From Nosocomiicoccus massiliensis (lineage in GTDB: Bacteria; Bacillota; Bacilli; Staphylococcales; Salinicoccaceae), in assembly GCF_002871345.2 (NCBI RefSeq), contig NZ_CP136964.1, positions 806,001 to 870,000 of the forward strand: 64,000 bases of DNA, written 5' to 3'. The translations under genes and the position numbers were made by a program. Numbering within the stretch: position 1 is the first letter of the stretch; every line of letters starts with the position of its first letter. The notes below the pieces were generated by a model, which was given only the letters and a program-made list of their open reading frames with translations, was not told the origin of the DNA and did not search any database. Of the stretch, positions 41,362 through 51,997 are shown piece by piece.

Positions 41362-41686
41362 CTACATTCGCTCCCGATTGCGTGATTTGAATCAAGTCGC
41401 TTAGTCCTGTTATTTCAAATAGTTTCATAACACGATCGTTTGCACCTGAAATTCTTAACTCATTATTATACTGATTTAAATCTTTGAGTGTCCCAACAAA
41501 AAGACCAAGTCCTGTTGAATCCATATATGTAAGGTCACTTAAATCGACGTGTAAGTTATGAGTGCCTTCTGAGACGATCGGGTTAAATACTTTCTTTAAT
41601 TCCGGCACTGTATAAATGTCGAGTTCTCCTCCAACTTTCACATAAAATACTTCTTGTGCCTCTTTGACTTCAATCTTAATATTCAT
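41354..41686 (-). CDS. rsbV: anti-anti-sigma factor RsbV
   Basis: 110 residues, STAS domain, with the phospho-acceptor Ser in LTYMDSTGLGLFVGTL. Unphosphorylated RsbV sequesters RsbW and frees SigB. It is the first gene behind the internal SigB promoter. Confidence 0.96.
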   Translation of the reverse strand: MNIKIEVKEAQEVFYVKVGGELDIYTVPELKKVFNPIVSEGTHNLHVDLSDLTYMDSTGLGLFVGTLKDLNQYNNELRISGANDRVMKLFEITGLSDLIQITQSGANVDE

Positions 41687-41729
41687 AACAGTAATCCTAC
41701 TCCATTTCAGACAAATATATAGTAATACA

Positions 41730-41755
41730 ATACCCGTATTGATTTTTTAATAAAC
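41730..41755 (-). promoter_or_regulatory. internal SigB promoter of rsbV-rsbW-sigB
   Basis: Minus strand GTTTAT (41755-41750), 14-nt spacer, GGGTAT (41735-41730): 11 of 12 consensus positions. It lies 44 bp before rsbV, allowing SigB autoregulation as known in Staphylococcus and Bacillus. Confidence 0.85.
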
Positions 41756-41756
41756 G

Positions 41757-42770
41757 TTAATGTAGCGTCTTAATTAAAATACACGTTAAATCATCTTTTC
41801 GAGTCTGATCTTGCATACGAGTGAGTTGCTGATATAGATTTCGGACGATATCTTGCGGATGTTCGTCGCGATTATCGCGAATCATATTTTTAACGTCTTC
41901 CATATCTATAAAAGTACCGTCGTGCTTTCTTAATTCTGAGACCCCATCAGTGTAAATGAAAATAATATCTTTATCATTAAGTGAAACTGTACTTTCTTTA
42001 TAGGAAACGCCTTGCATCACACCGAGGACAAGATCTCTCGTATCGAGAGTTTCAAAAATGTCGTCTTCATATCGATATACTAATGCGGGCTCGTGACCAG
42101 CACTAGCGTATGTAAGTTCAAAGTTTTTATAATCATAAACGGCATAAAACATCGTAATAAACATATTTTTATTGATGTTTTTTTCTACTAAGTCATTAAT
42201 TTTCTCTAATACACGGTGAGGGCTATACGTTAAATGTGAAAGTTCTAAAGAGAACTTTAACATCGCCATCGCAATAGATGCAGGGATACCTGAACCGATG
42301 ACGTCTGCAACTGCGATACCTACTTTATCGTCATATTGTTTTAATATGTTAAAGTAGTCTCCGTTTACTTTTCCTGCAGCAACACTAATTGCACCGAGTT
42401 GTGAGTTATCGATAATTGGAATTTCTGACTTTAACATCGTACGCTGAACACTTGCAGCGACTTCTAATTCTTGGTCATGATGATTAATTTGATCGAGCAT
42501 CGCTCGATAATCACGGTACGTAAATCCGAATGATATCATGACTTCCTCAAGAATTTCTAACGACTTTTTTATTTCTTCACCGTCGTTAATATGTAAATGA
42601 TTGAGCATTTGAATATGTAAGGATACAATTTCTTCAGGAGAAGTGTCTATTTCAATAACATTTTGACTGAACGTTTGGCATCGTGCGATTGCTTCATCCA
42701 CTGCATTCTCATAAATGAATAGTTGTAGTATCGTTTCGTATTCTTTTGCAAGTTTATCAATGTAGGTCAA
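41757..42770 (-). CDS. rsbU: PP2C phosphatase RsbU
   Basis: 337 residues. N-terminal kinase-recruitment-like domain (1-110), then PP2C domain with GKVNGDYFNILKQYDDKVGIAVADVIGSGIPAS and IFIYTDGVSELRK, the metal-binding Asp positions. It dephosphorylates RsbV. No rsbR/S/T module lies upstream, only mazEF, as in staphylococci. Confidence 0.95.
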   Translation of the reverse strand: MTYIDKLAKEYETILQLFIYENAVDEAIARCQTFSQNVIEIDTSPEEIVSLHIQMLNHLHINDGEEIKKSLEILEEVMISFGFTYRDYRAMLDQINHHDQELEVAASVQRTMLKSEIPIIDNSQLGAISVAAGKVNGDYFNILKQYDDKVGIAVADVIGSGIPASIAMAMLKFSLELSHLTYSPHRVLEKINDLVEKNINKNMFITMFYAVYDYKNFELTYASAGHEPALVYRYEDDIFETLDTRDLVLGVMQGVSYKESTVSLNDKDIIFIYTDGVSELRKHDGTFIDMEDVKNMIRDNRDEHPQDIVRNLYQQLTRMQDQTRKDDLTCILIKTLH

Positions 42771-42806
42771 TCGTGCTCCTCCTATTCATTAATATGTATG
42801 TAATGC

Positions 42807-43190
42807 TTACTTCGATTTACGATGTTTCTTCTTTTGCTTTTTGTTTGAATCATCGTCTAGTCCAAGGCTGATTTGAATCGCCTTGTCCACTTCTTTCATT
42901 TTCTCATCATCTAAATATGTAAGTTTTTCTTGTAACCTAGTCTTATCTATCGTTCGAATTTGCTCTAGCAGTATTACCGAGTTAGTCTTAAACTTATACT
43001 TTTCAGCGTTCACTTCGACGTGTGTCGGTATTTTTGCTTTATCAATTTTTCCAGTAATCGCAGCGACGATTAACGTCGGTGAAAACTTGTTCCCCGTATC
43101 ATTTTGAATAATAACAACAGGGCGTTTACCGCCCTGTTCAGAGCCTTGAACTGGAGAAAGATCAGCTAGGTATACTTCTCCACGTTTCAT
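42807..43190 (-). CDS. mazF: mRNA endoribonuclease toxin MazF
   Basis: 127 residues: [31 protein letters not shown] and [21 protein letters not shown] are diagnostic. The C-terminal Lys-rich extension ([11 protein letters not shown]) is a few residues longer than S. aureus MazF. Starts exactly after the mazE stop. Confidence 0.95.
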   Translation of the reverse strand: MKRGEVYLADLSPVQGSEQGGKRPVVIIQNDTGNKFSPTLIVAAITGKIDKAKIPTHVEVNAEKYKFKTNSVILLEQIRTIDKTRLQEKLTYLDDEKMKEVDKAIQISLGLDDDSNKKQKKKHRKSK

Positions 43191-43376
43191 CTACTCACCA
43201 TCTTTTTTGTTATTGTTTTTATTTTGTTCATTTTGAAGTTTTTGGGAGTAGATACGTTCTACCTCACATTCAAGATGAAAACCTTCTCTAGCGATTATTA
43301 AGTTAAGTTCAGACATCTCTAAATATCCATCTTTCATAGACTGTTCTATTGATTTGTCTAACATATATGAACTCAC
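43191..43376 (-). CDS. mazE: antitoxin MazE
   Basis: 61 residues from a GTG at 43376; the GAGAGG site lies 6 nt before it, which favours GTG over the ATG four codons later. Residues such as SIEQSMKDGYLEMSELNLIIAREGFHLECEVERIY align with staphylococcal MazE, a variable acidic tail following. It neutralises MazF and is encoded just before it. Confidence 0.9.
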   Translation of the reverse strand: MSSYMLDKSIEQSMKDGYLEMSELNLIIAREGFHLECEVERIYSQKLQNEQNKNNNKKDGE

Positions 43377-43444
43377 AATAATCCTCTCCCTATATTCTCT
43401 ATGCCATTAGTTATATTTTAACATAATAAGTAACATTCTCTGAA

Positions 43445-44587
43445 TTATTTTAAGATTTCATTGGATACGTCTATTTCACCAGATTGTTTGTATACGCGTG
43501 GTAGTCGTCTCGTTAGTAAATTTGTCGATTCATATGGTATTGTACCAACATGTTCACTAAAGCGCTCAAGTGATTGTGGGCTATCGTAATGGTTATCAAT
43601 AACGATGACTTCATCGCCAACTTTAGCATCGACTTCAATCATCGCAGCGTCCATACAAATACGTCCGACAAACGGATGATTGTTGCCGTTCACTTTTACA
43701 GTATATCCTGTATGTTTTCTTAATAAGCCGTCGCCGTAACCTATCGGTATCGTCGCGATTTTAGTATCGCTATCGACGATAAACGTCTCATCGTAACCGA
43801 CAAAATCGTTTTTCTTTAATTCGTGCGTATCGACAACTTGTGTAATAAGTCGTAACGCAGGATTAAGTGGAATTTGCGATTTCTCTTTGACCATTAAACT
43901 TGGGTAATAGCCATATAATGAAATCCCTACTCGAACTGCATTTGTAAATTCACCGTCAAACAGTAACGAGCCCGCTGAATTTAATACGTGCACAAATTGT
44001 GGGCGTTTTACTGATTCAACAATTGTTTTAAATTTGTCAATTTCTTTTTGCGCACCGTACGACGTCGATGCGGAAAGTGCAAGATGAGAGAATATACCTT
44101 CGTACACGAAGTGATCTGATGCTTCTATTTTTTCAATCATCTCTTTAATTTCTTCAACATCATCTGTACCGTAGCGATTCATATGGCTATTCACTTTAAT
44201 ATGAATCCATACGTTTTTGTCATATTCACCGGTATTATGTTTTAATGCCGCTTCAAGCCACTCTAAATTTGGAGCTGTAAGTGCGATGCGATGCTGGATT
44301 GCTTTATTTATATGTTCTGGATTGATGATTCCAAGAATGAGTATTTTAGATTTTATACCGTGCATTCTTAGTTCAATCGCTTCATCGAGTGTTCCAACCG
44401 CAAAAAAGTCTACCCCATTTTCTTCTAAAAATTGACTTACTCTTACGGCGCCATGTCCGTATGCATTAGATTTCACAACAGCAATAAATGTCTTATCTTC
44501 GTGTAGTCGCTGAACTTCTAAATAGTTACGGTATATTCGGTCTAAATCGACTTCAACGTATGCATCTCGATAAAATCTATCTTCCAT
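43445..44587 (-). CDS. alr: alanine racemase
   Basis: 380 residues from the ATG at 44587 (MEDRFYRDAYVEVDLDRIYRN), preceded by AAGGAG; the longer frame starting at 44611 lacks a site. PLP-Lys in AVVKSNAYGHG, C-terminal YDSPQSLERFSEHVGTIPYESTNLLTRRLPRVY. It makes D-alanine for peptidoglycan and teichoic acids. Confidence 0.95.
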   Translation of the reverse strand: MEDRFYRDAYVEVDLDRIYRNYLEVQRLHEDKTFIAVVKSNAYGHGAVRVSQFLEENGVDFFAVGTLDEAIELRMHGIKSKILILGIINPEHINKAIQHRIALTAPNLEWLEAALKHNTGEYDKNVWIHIKVNSHMNRYGTDDVEEIKEMIEKIEASDHFVYEGIFSHLALSASTSYGAQKEIDKFKTIVESVKRPQFVHVLNSAGSLLFDGEFTNAVRVGISLYGYYPSLMVKEKSQIPLNPALRLITQVVDTHELKKNDFVGYDETFIVDSDTKIATIPIGYGDGLLRKHTGYTVKVNGNNHPFVGRICMDAAMIEVDAKVGDEVIVIDNHYDSPQSLERFSEHVGTIPYESTNLLTRRLPRVYKQSGEIDVSNEILK

Positions 44588-44600
44588 AATTATACTCTCC

Positions 44601-44945
44601 TTAATTATCACTCATTATAATGACAGTCGCTGTCGCGTATTGTTTAGAGTGGGATATTGAAATCAGTGAATTTGTATTTACTATATACGGTTTTCCGTCA
44701 TCGTCGTTTAAAATCTCAATATGTTTAAAGTTTAAAGCGCCAATTCCTGTTCCAAGTGCCTTTGCGTATGCTTCTTTCCCTGCAAAGCGCCCGGCTAAAT
44801 ACTCAAGCTTTCTCTCGGTATTTTTAATTGACATATACTTTGCGAGTTCTTCATCACTTAAAATACGACGTGCCAAACGGTCGTCTTTATTAACTGATTG
44901 AATACGTTCAATTTCGATAATATCTGTGCCGAGACCATTAATCAT
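44601..44945 (-). CDS. acpS: holo-[acyl-carrier-protein] synthase
   Basis: 114 residues from the ATG at 44945 (MINGLGTDIIEIERI), with AGAGG 9 nt upstream; an ATG three codons earlier overlaps that site. Magnesium-binding Asp in GTDIIEI and Glu in FAGKEAYAKALG. Transfers phosphopantetheine to ACP. It overlaps the upstream PH-domain gene. Confidence 0.94.
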   Translation of the reverse strand: MINGLGTDIIEIERIQSVNKDDRLARRILSDEELAKYMSIKNTERKLEYLAGRFAGKEAYAKALGTGIGALNFKHIEILNDDDGKPYIVNTNSLISISHSKQYATATVIIMSDN

Positions 44946-45447
44946 GTACTTCATCCTCTTTAAGAATTGCTATTTCTCTTTTTCGGTTATCTTTTACGAT
45001 ACTTCGAATCATCGTACGAATTTCATCGGCACGATCCTTTTCTAATTCAGGGATATACGTGCCACCACCCGCTGTCGATATACTAATTCCTTTTAAGCCG
45101 AATTTACTCATGATTGGACCTTCTGTCACGTCTACATTTTGGATTCTAAAAAGTGGAATTACCGTGTGCTTACGGTTAAATATACCATCGTTAACGATGA
45201 GTACTTCATCTGTAAATTTAAATTCAAAATACTTATAAAATAAACTTGGGTGAACCCACATTCTATAGATCAGTTCATATAAAAGAAAAAGTCCTGCAAT
45301 TCCTCCGACAATCATCGCTGGAATGTGTAGAAAGTCAAAGAAATATGCTAGAACACCACAAATTATAATAACGACGAGTGCGACTAGAAGTCCGAATACA
45401 GCTTGAATTCTCCAGTAGTTAATCGCTTTTCTAGATACTTTCTCCAT
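44938..45447 (-). CDS. PH-domain (DUF304) membrane protein
   Basis: 169 residues: two membrane helices (FGLLVALVVIIICGVLAYFF, AMIVGGIAGLFLLYELIY) then a bacterial PH domain (VIPLFRIQNVDVTEGPIMSKFGLKGISIST). It starts inside the end of the 510-residue neighbour, so it is co-translated. Together these three genes resemble B. subtilis ydbST upstream of acpS, with one more member. Confidence 0.85.
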   Translation of the reverse strand: MEKVSRKAINYWRIQAVFGLLVALVVIIICGVLAYFFDFLHIPAMIVGGIAGLFLLYELIYRMWVHPSLFYKYFEFKFTDEVLIVNDGIFNRKHTVIPLFRIQNVDVTEGPIMSKFGLKGISISTAGGGTYIPELEKDRADEIRTMIRSIVKDNRKREIAILKEDEVHD

Positions 45448-46963
45448 TCTGAACTCCCTTTCTTACATAGTCGAATATTTCATTTGCTTCTTTATACTCT
45501 AAATGTTTTACGTCAACCGTTGTAGGTATAAGACCAGACGCTGTTTTCACTTCAATAGTTCCGAGGTTTGCATGCTCTGTAAATATCGTTTGGCGAATCG
45601 CGCAGTCGATAATTTTACTGCGTTTAAAAATATAATGACTGCGTTTAAATGAAGATGTCGTTAACATATTTAAATCTCCATTTTCAATACGAACACCGCT
45701 ATTTTTAGCAGAATATATGCCACTAATAATAGTTAAAATCATTATAAATACACCGACTAGAAGTGCGATATATAATGCAATCATTTGATCATAGTAATAA
45801 AGAATACCACTCGTGATTGAAATGATCATAAGCGGGACCAAGAGCGACACTTGGAAATATCTCCTATATGCCCTAATTGGAACACTCGGTTCAGGTCGTT
45901 TGATATTATACTCACTAAAATGTTCATTTAAAAAATTATAACTCTCTCTTTGTCTAATAACAGGTGTCAGCACAACGTCTCCAACGTCTTCATCAGAAAA
46001 GTCGTTGCTCGTAATTCCGACATATAACGCATGAATTTTAAACAGACGCTCAAATAATCCGTCTTCTCTTACAGAAATATTTTGAATGCGTTTCTTATTA
46101 ATCGTAATTGTTTTTCTCTCGAGTAAACCGTACTGAATAATAAAGTCATCTTTATGCTTTTTAATTTGGTAACCGTAGTATCTGACAAATATGATGATGC
46201 CACCGATAATTATTCCAATAAATAAAATGACAATTCCTATCGCAACCAGAATCGGAACAAATAACGTACCTGCGTGTCCTTGGAGTGATTCAATCGCATT
46301 TACAATAATCGTATCAAACCCGAAGTACCCGAGTCCCCCAGCGACAGCTGCTAAAAACATTCCTAGTCCTCCACTCGTTGCGATAAGCAATAGCATTTCT
46401 TTTGGCGAAATTTCGTAGACGACTTCTGCTTCATTTAATTTAAAATCTGTACTCTTGTTAGTTTCATATGATTCATTGTCGATTTCCTCATGTACTTGAG
46501 TAGAGTCTTTATCTTCTTTTTGCTGATACACATACGTTCGAATCGACTCTGCCATATCGTATTTCACACCAGGTAGGGAAATACTTTCAGCTGGACTTTT
46601 AATGTTTACAACTGCAACGTTAAATAGTCGGGCGAGTATTGGTTGAGTAATATCGATACTTTGAATACGATCGATACTTAACTCACGTTCATTCTTAACG
46701 AACAGCCCAGATTTATAAATGACCTTGTCTGCTTCAAACCAATAACGCACTGTCCACTTTTCAATGATACCGGTAATAATTAAAAAGATACTGATGATCA
46801 TTAAGATGATTCCAAAAGCGTTATCTGTTAGTACACCTTCTTGTAATTTACTCGTCACGAGGTTGTAAATAGTCAATATGAATACGTACCAATATCTTTT
46901 AAATACATCGATTATAGTTAAAACATAAGATACAGGATGTAATTTATGAACGTTAGACATCAC
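45431..46963 (-). CDS. ydbT: YdbT-like PH-domain membrane protein
   Basis: 510 residues containing three PH (DUF304)-like units, each starting with a hydrophobic pair: SIDRIQSIDITQPILARLFNVAVVNI, ITINKKRIQNISVREDGLFERLFKI, and the C-terminal KRSKIIDCAIRQTIFTEHANLGTIEV. B. subtilis YdbT is linked to resistance to the antimicrobial peptide amylocyclicin; that function is only inferred here. Confidence 0.85.
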   Translation of the reverse strand: MMSNVHKLHPVSYVLTIIDVFKRYWYVFILTIYNLVTSKLQEGVLTDNAFGIILMIISIFLIITGIIEKWTVRYWFEADKVIYKSGLFVKNERELSIDRIQSIDITQPILARLFNVAVVNIKSPAESISLPGVKYDMAESIRTYVYQQKEDKDSTQVHEEIDNESYETNKSTDFKLNEAEVVYEISPKEMLLLIATSGGLGMFLAAVAGGLGYFGFDTIIVNAIESLQGHAGTLFVPILVAIGIVILFIGIIIGGIIIFVRYYGYQIKKHKDDFIIQYGLLERKTITINKKRIQNISVREDGLFERLFKIHALYVGITSNDFSDEDVGDVVLTPVIRQRESYNFLNEHFSEYNIKRPEPSVPIRAYRRYFQVSLLVPLMIISITSGILYYYDQMIALYIALLVGVFIMILTIISGIYSAKNSGVRIENGDLNMLTTSSFKRSHYIFKRSKIIDCAIRQTIFTEHANLGTIEVKTASGLIPTTVDVKHLEYKEANEIFDYVRKGVQNGESI

Positions 46964-47426
46964 TATCCACCTCTTTTAAACGCGTGATAATCGTATCTTT
47001 TAGTTTCTCGGCCCGAACCGTTTCAATTTCTGGTAAACGAACGGTATATGCAGCATTTGTTAATTCTATTTTTGCGAGATTAAATCGTCTTGCAATAAAT
47101 CCTTTTTCTAATTTAACGATTTGTACACGTTCAATCGGATACAATACCGTTTCTATAAAGAAAAAGCCTTTTTTAACGATTAAATAATCGTCATATACAC
47201 CGATTTTTGTAATTCTCGTATATAAAATCGGACGTAATAAAACACGAAATACGATATAGAGTACAATTAATACGGCATAGATAATCACTGATAATTTAAA
47301 ATAAAAATCTAATATATAAGACACGAAGATATATATCGTCGGAAGTAAAAAGATAACTAATCCATCGAGCACTGCTCTAAGTTGCATATACGGACGTAGA
47401 TTTTTATCGACAGATTCCATGCGCAC
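46953..47426 (-). CDS. ydbS: YdbS-like PH-domain membrane protein
   Basis: 157 residues, two N-terminal helices and one PH unit (LYPIERVQIVKLEKGFIARRFNLAKIELTNAA). First gene of the three; it overlaps ydbT by 11 bp. An AGGAGTG site lies before its ATG. Confidence 0.85.
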   Translation of the reverse strand: MRMESVDKNLRPYMQLRAVLDGLVIFLLPTIYIFVSYILDFYFKLSVIIYAVLIVLYIVFRVLLRPILYTRITKIGVYDDYLIVKKGFFFIETVLYPIERVQIVKLEKGFIARRFNLAKIELTNAAYTVRLPEIETVRAEKLKDTIITRLKEVDSDV

Positions 47427-47472
47427 ACTCCTTTTTTAATCTATTATACATGAGTTATTTTTTAATATAAAT

Positions 47473-47495
47473 TAAAAAAAGCGCCAGACGGCGCT
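47473..47495 (-). terminator. terminator of cshA
   Basis: AGCGCC/GGCGCT stem (47480-47485 with 47490-47495), minus-strand T-run at 47474-47480. Confidence 0.8.
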
Positions 47496-47500
47496 CTAAA

Positions 47501-48991
<1,491 letters not shown>

Positions 48992-49055
48992 TTAACTATT
49001 ATCTCATAATGCATAACTACTTAATGCTATCATTTTCACGATCATTGTACAACAA

Positions 49056-50396
49056 CTATTCACTGATCAGTCTTTCGAGTTTCATACCACGAGATGCTTT
49101 TAATAGTATGACCGTATTTTCATCTTTTAACGAATTTAAACTATTCTTTAACTGTTCTATCGACTCGAAATGTTGTGTATTTTCTTTTTGAATCGTATCA
49201 TGAATCGTTTTCGCATGTTCACCATAAGTGAAGATATGTGTAAAGTTGTTATCCTCATTTATATATGCTCCAACCGATTCATGAAGTTGAGCGCTGTATC
49301 TACCGAGCTCTAATATATCTCCTAAAACGAGCACTTTGTTTTTATAATCTAAATGACGTACTGTATCAATTGCACTTTTCATCGATGAAGGGCTTGCGTT
49401 ATACGCATCATTAATAATTAAAGCGCCAGTCTCATCGATATGTTGCTCCATACGCATATTTGTGATCGTTAACTGTTCTAAACTTTTCTTTACATCCGAT
49501 TCACTAATATTAAAATGCTTGCTAAGAGCGATCGCAAAGCTCGCGTTAACGGCGTTATGCTTACCAAGTGACGGAATTGAATAGTCAAATCCATTTAGTG
49601 TAAAACTTACACCGTTTTTATCTTCTTTAACGTTTGTCACAACGAGGTCATTTTTATCAGTTAAACCGACTGTAACCTGTTCATAAGGTGTATCTTTTTT
49701 AACAAGATTTTCGAGTTCGACATAGTCATTGGAATAGATAAATAACCCGTCCTCTTTTAAATCATCGACAATTTCATACTTCCCTTTTGCGATGTTTTCT
49801 TTAGACCCTAACTTTTCAATGTGAGATTCTCCAACGTTCGTTAAAATCGCAATGTCAGGACGAGCAATAGATGATAGATAATGGATGTCACCAAGATTAT
49901 CCATTCCCATTTCTAATATCAAAATATCCGTATCGTCTTTCGTATTAAAAATCGTCAGTGGCATTCCAATTTCATTGTTGTAGTTTCCGATTGTTTTTTG
50001 AACGTTAAAATGAGGTGCTAATACACATTCGACCATATCTTTTGTCGTCGTCTTACCGTTAGACCCAGTAATCGCAATGACTTTTGTATTTAACGTATTT
50101 AAATATCCTCTTGCGATGTCACCAAGTGCTTTTTGAACATCCTTTACTATAATTAGCGGTGCATCAACATCTTCTTTTTCTGATAAAGAAACACATGCCC
50201 CTGATTCAATCGCATTCAATATAAAATCATGTCCATCGACATTTTCACCGACAAACGGTGCAAACAAATTATTTGTATCAATCGTTCTCGTATCGATTGA
50301 AACTCCGTGAATCTTTGTATTTTCAATTTCTTTTGCTTGATTGTTTAGCTTGCCTCCGCATAGTTCGGAGATTTTTTTAATTGTTAATGATATCAT
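49056..50396 (-). CDS. murF: UDP-MurNAc-tripeptide-D-Ala-D-Ala ligase
   Basis: 446 residues from the ATG at 50396 (MISLTIKKISELCGGKL); an ATG at 50405 lies too close to the AGGA site. Walker-like AITGSNGKTTTKDMV and GNYNNEIGMPLTIF are typical. It adds the D-Ala-D-Ala dipeptide to the peptidoglycan precursor. The ddl gene that accompanies murF in S. aureus is absent here. Confidence 0.95.
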   Translation of the reverse strand: MISLTIKKISELCGGKLNNQAKEIENTKIHGVSIDTRTIDTNNLFAPFVGENVDGHDFILNAIESGACVSLSEKEDVDAPLIIVKDVQKALGDIARGYLNTLNTKVIAITGSNGKTTTKDMVECVLAPHFNVQKTIGNYNNEIGMPLTIFNTKDDTDILILEMGMDNLGDIHYLSSIARPDIAILTNVGESHIEKLGSKENIAKGKYEIVDDLKEDGLFIYSNDYVELENLVKKDTPYEQVTVGLTDKNDLVVTNVKEDKNGVSFTLNGFDYSIPSLGKHNAVNASFAIALSKHFNISESDVKKSLEQLTITNMRMEQHIDETGALIINDAYNASPSSMKSAIDTVRHLDYKNKVLVLGDILELGRYSAQLHESVGAYINEDNNFTHIFTYGEHAKTIHDTIQKENTQHFESIEQLKNSLNSLKDENTVILLKASRGMKLERLISE

Positions 50397-50491
50397 GATA
50401 TTCATTCCTATAATTTTAATAAAATACTGTTATAATTATTAGATGGACATAAGTCCTACATATTAGATTACCACAGATTTAGGTGAAGCTA

Positions 50492-51685
50492 TTGAATCAA
50501 AAAAAGTATTCCCGTCAAAATTTAAATATATTAGCTCGTATTGATTGGACACTTATTTTTATACTTATTATGCTCGCAGCGATCAGCATACTCATTATTA
50601 GCAGTGCGATGACGAGCGAACAGTATTCAACAAATTTCGCTCAACGACAACTATTATTTTACTTATTTGGATTTTTAATTGCATTTATTTTAATGCTCAT
50701 TCCGTTCCATTTTTATAAAGATTATATATGGGGTATATATGCTTTTGGTATTTTGAGTTTAGTGTTTCTACACTTTTCTCCATTTGAAAGTATTACTCCA
50801 ATTATTAACGGTGCAAAAAGTTGGTATCAGTTCGGTTTTTTTAGTGTTCAGCCTTCTGAATTTATGAAAATCATATATATTATGGCACTTGCATACGTCA
50901 TCAGCCAACATAACAAATATAAGATTGAAGACGACTTATCATTAGACGTTAAATTACTCGGTAAAATGGCAGTTGTTTCCGCATTACCAATGTTGTTAGT
51001 ACTATTACAAAACGACTTAGGAACGACACTCGTCATGGTTGCGATATTCTTTGGAATGGTCCTCATATCTGGGATTAGTTGGTGGCTTATTTTACCCGTC
51101 GTATTTGTCGTTACGACAGTCGGTGTGTCACTGATACTCGGTATTTTATATCGACCAGATTTAATCGATAAACTCGGAGTACACGCGTATCAATTCGATA
51201 GAATTTACTCTTGGCTACAACCAGAAAAATACATTTCTGACAGTGGTTTCCAACTGATGAACTCACTCATTTCAATCGGATCAGGTGGAATTACAGGTCG
51301 TGGCTATAAGGACGGTATAATTTATATTCCTGAAAACCACACGGACTTTATATTTACAATCGTCGGTGAAGAGTTCGGTTTTATTGGAACGACTTTTGTA
51401 GTCATCGTATTACTCTCATTATTACTACGACTGTTTAGAATTTCACTGTTAACACACGACAGTTTCGGTGGATACTTTATAATCGGATTTTTATCGTTAC
51501 TGTTTTTCCATATATTCCAAAATATCGGAATGACGATTCAACTCGTACCGATCACTGGATTACCGTTACCATTTTTAAGTTACGGTGGTAGTGGTTTATG
51601 GGCAAACATGGTCGGAATTGGTATTGTACTTAGTATTTATTTTTATGAATTATCTGGTAAAAAAGAAGCTCGATTTAACAAATAA
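50492..51685 (+). CDS. rodA: FtsW/RodA-family peptidoglycan polymerase (RodA)
   Basis: About 397 residues from a TTG at 50492, which has AGGTGA 5 nt upstream; a GTG at 50483 in the same frame has no site. Polytopic (about 10 helices), with SEDS signatures KSWYQFGFFSVQPSEFMKI, PENHTDFIFTIVGEEFGFIG and LPLPFLSYGGSGLWANM. It polymerises glycan strands from lipid II. Gene order suggests RodA (elongation) rather than FtsW. Confidence 0.9.
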   Translation: MNQKKYSRQNLNILARIDWTLIFILIMLAAISILIISSAMTSEQYSTNFAQRQLLFYLFGFLIAFILMLIPFHFYKDYIWGIYAFGILSLVFLHFSPFESITPIINGAKSWYQFGFFSVQPSEFMKIIYIMALAYVISQHNKYKIEDDLSLDVKLLGKMAVVSALPMLLVLLQNDLGTTLVMVAIFFGMVLISGISWWLILPVVFVVTTVGVSLILGILYRPDLIDKLGVHAYQFDRIYSWLQPEKYISDSGFQLMNSLISIGSGGITGRGYKDGIIYIPENHTDFIFTIVGEEFGFIGTTFVVIVLLSLLLRLFRISLLTHDSFGGYFIIGFLSLLFFHIFQNIGMTIQLVPITGLPLPFLSYGGSGLWANMVGIGIVLSIYFYELSGKKEARFNK

Positions 51686-51720
51686 AAACGCAAGCAGCTC
51701 AGTGAGCTGTTTGCGTTTTT
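51685..51720 (+). terminator. terminator of rodA
   Basis: Long stem AACGCAAGCAGCTC/GAGCTGTTTGCGTT (one G-T pair), 3-nt loop, T-run. It also overlaps the stop codon of the convergent small gene. Confidence 0.85.
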
Positions 51721-51868
51721 AAATATTATTCTCGTTTAATCTTAACTGTTCTACTTTCGAAATACGATTCATAATTTCTAGTCTTGAAGGGGCAACAGAT
51801 ACTTTGATGCCAAGTTCTTTCAATACTCGAACCGCATCTTTTAGTTTGGATGTGTCATTTTGTTTCAT
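51719..51868 (-). CDS. 49-residue conserved-looking protein, unknown
   Basis: ATG at 51868 with GGGAG upstream. The product is a charged helical protein (MKQNDTSKLKDAVRVLKELG, then VSVAPSRLEIMNRISKVEQL), no signal or membrane segment. Its good ribosome site and its placement between rodA and cls, convergent with rodA, support a real gene. No family is recognised. Confidence 0.55.
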   Translation of the reverse strand: MKQNDTSKLKDAVRVLKELGIKVSVAPSRLEIMNRISKVEQLRLNENNI

Positions 51869-51997
51869 AATGATCTCCCTTCCTATCGAGTTAATTATAA
51901 TTATACAGACACTGTGGTAATATTACTATAGTTATTCAAAAAACTTTTTACATATTTGTCACGAATACATTAAAAAATTATGAGAGGATTTTTAAAA

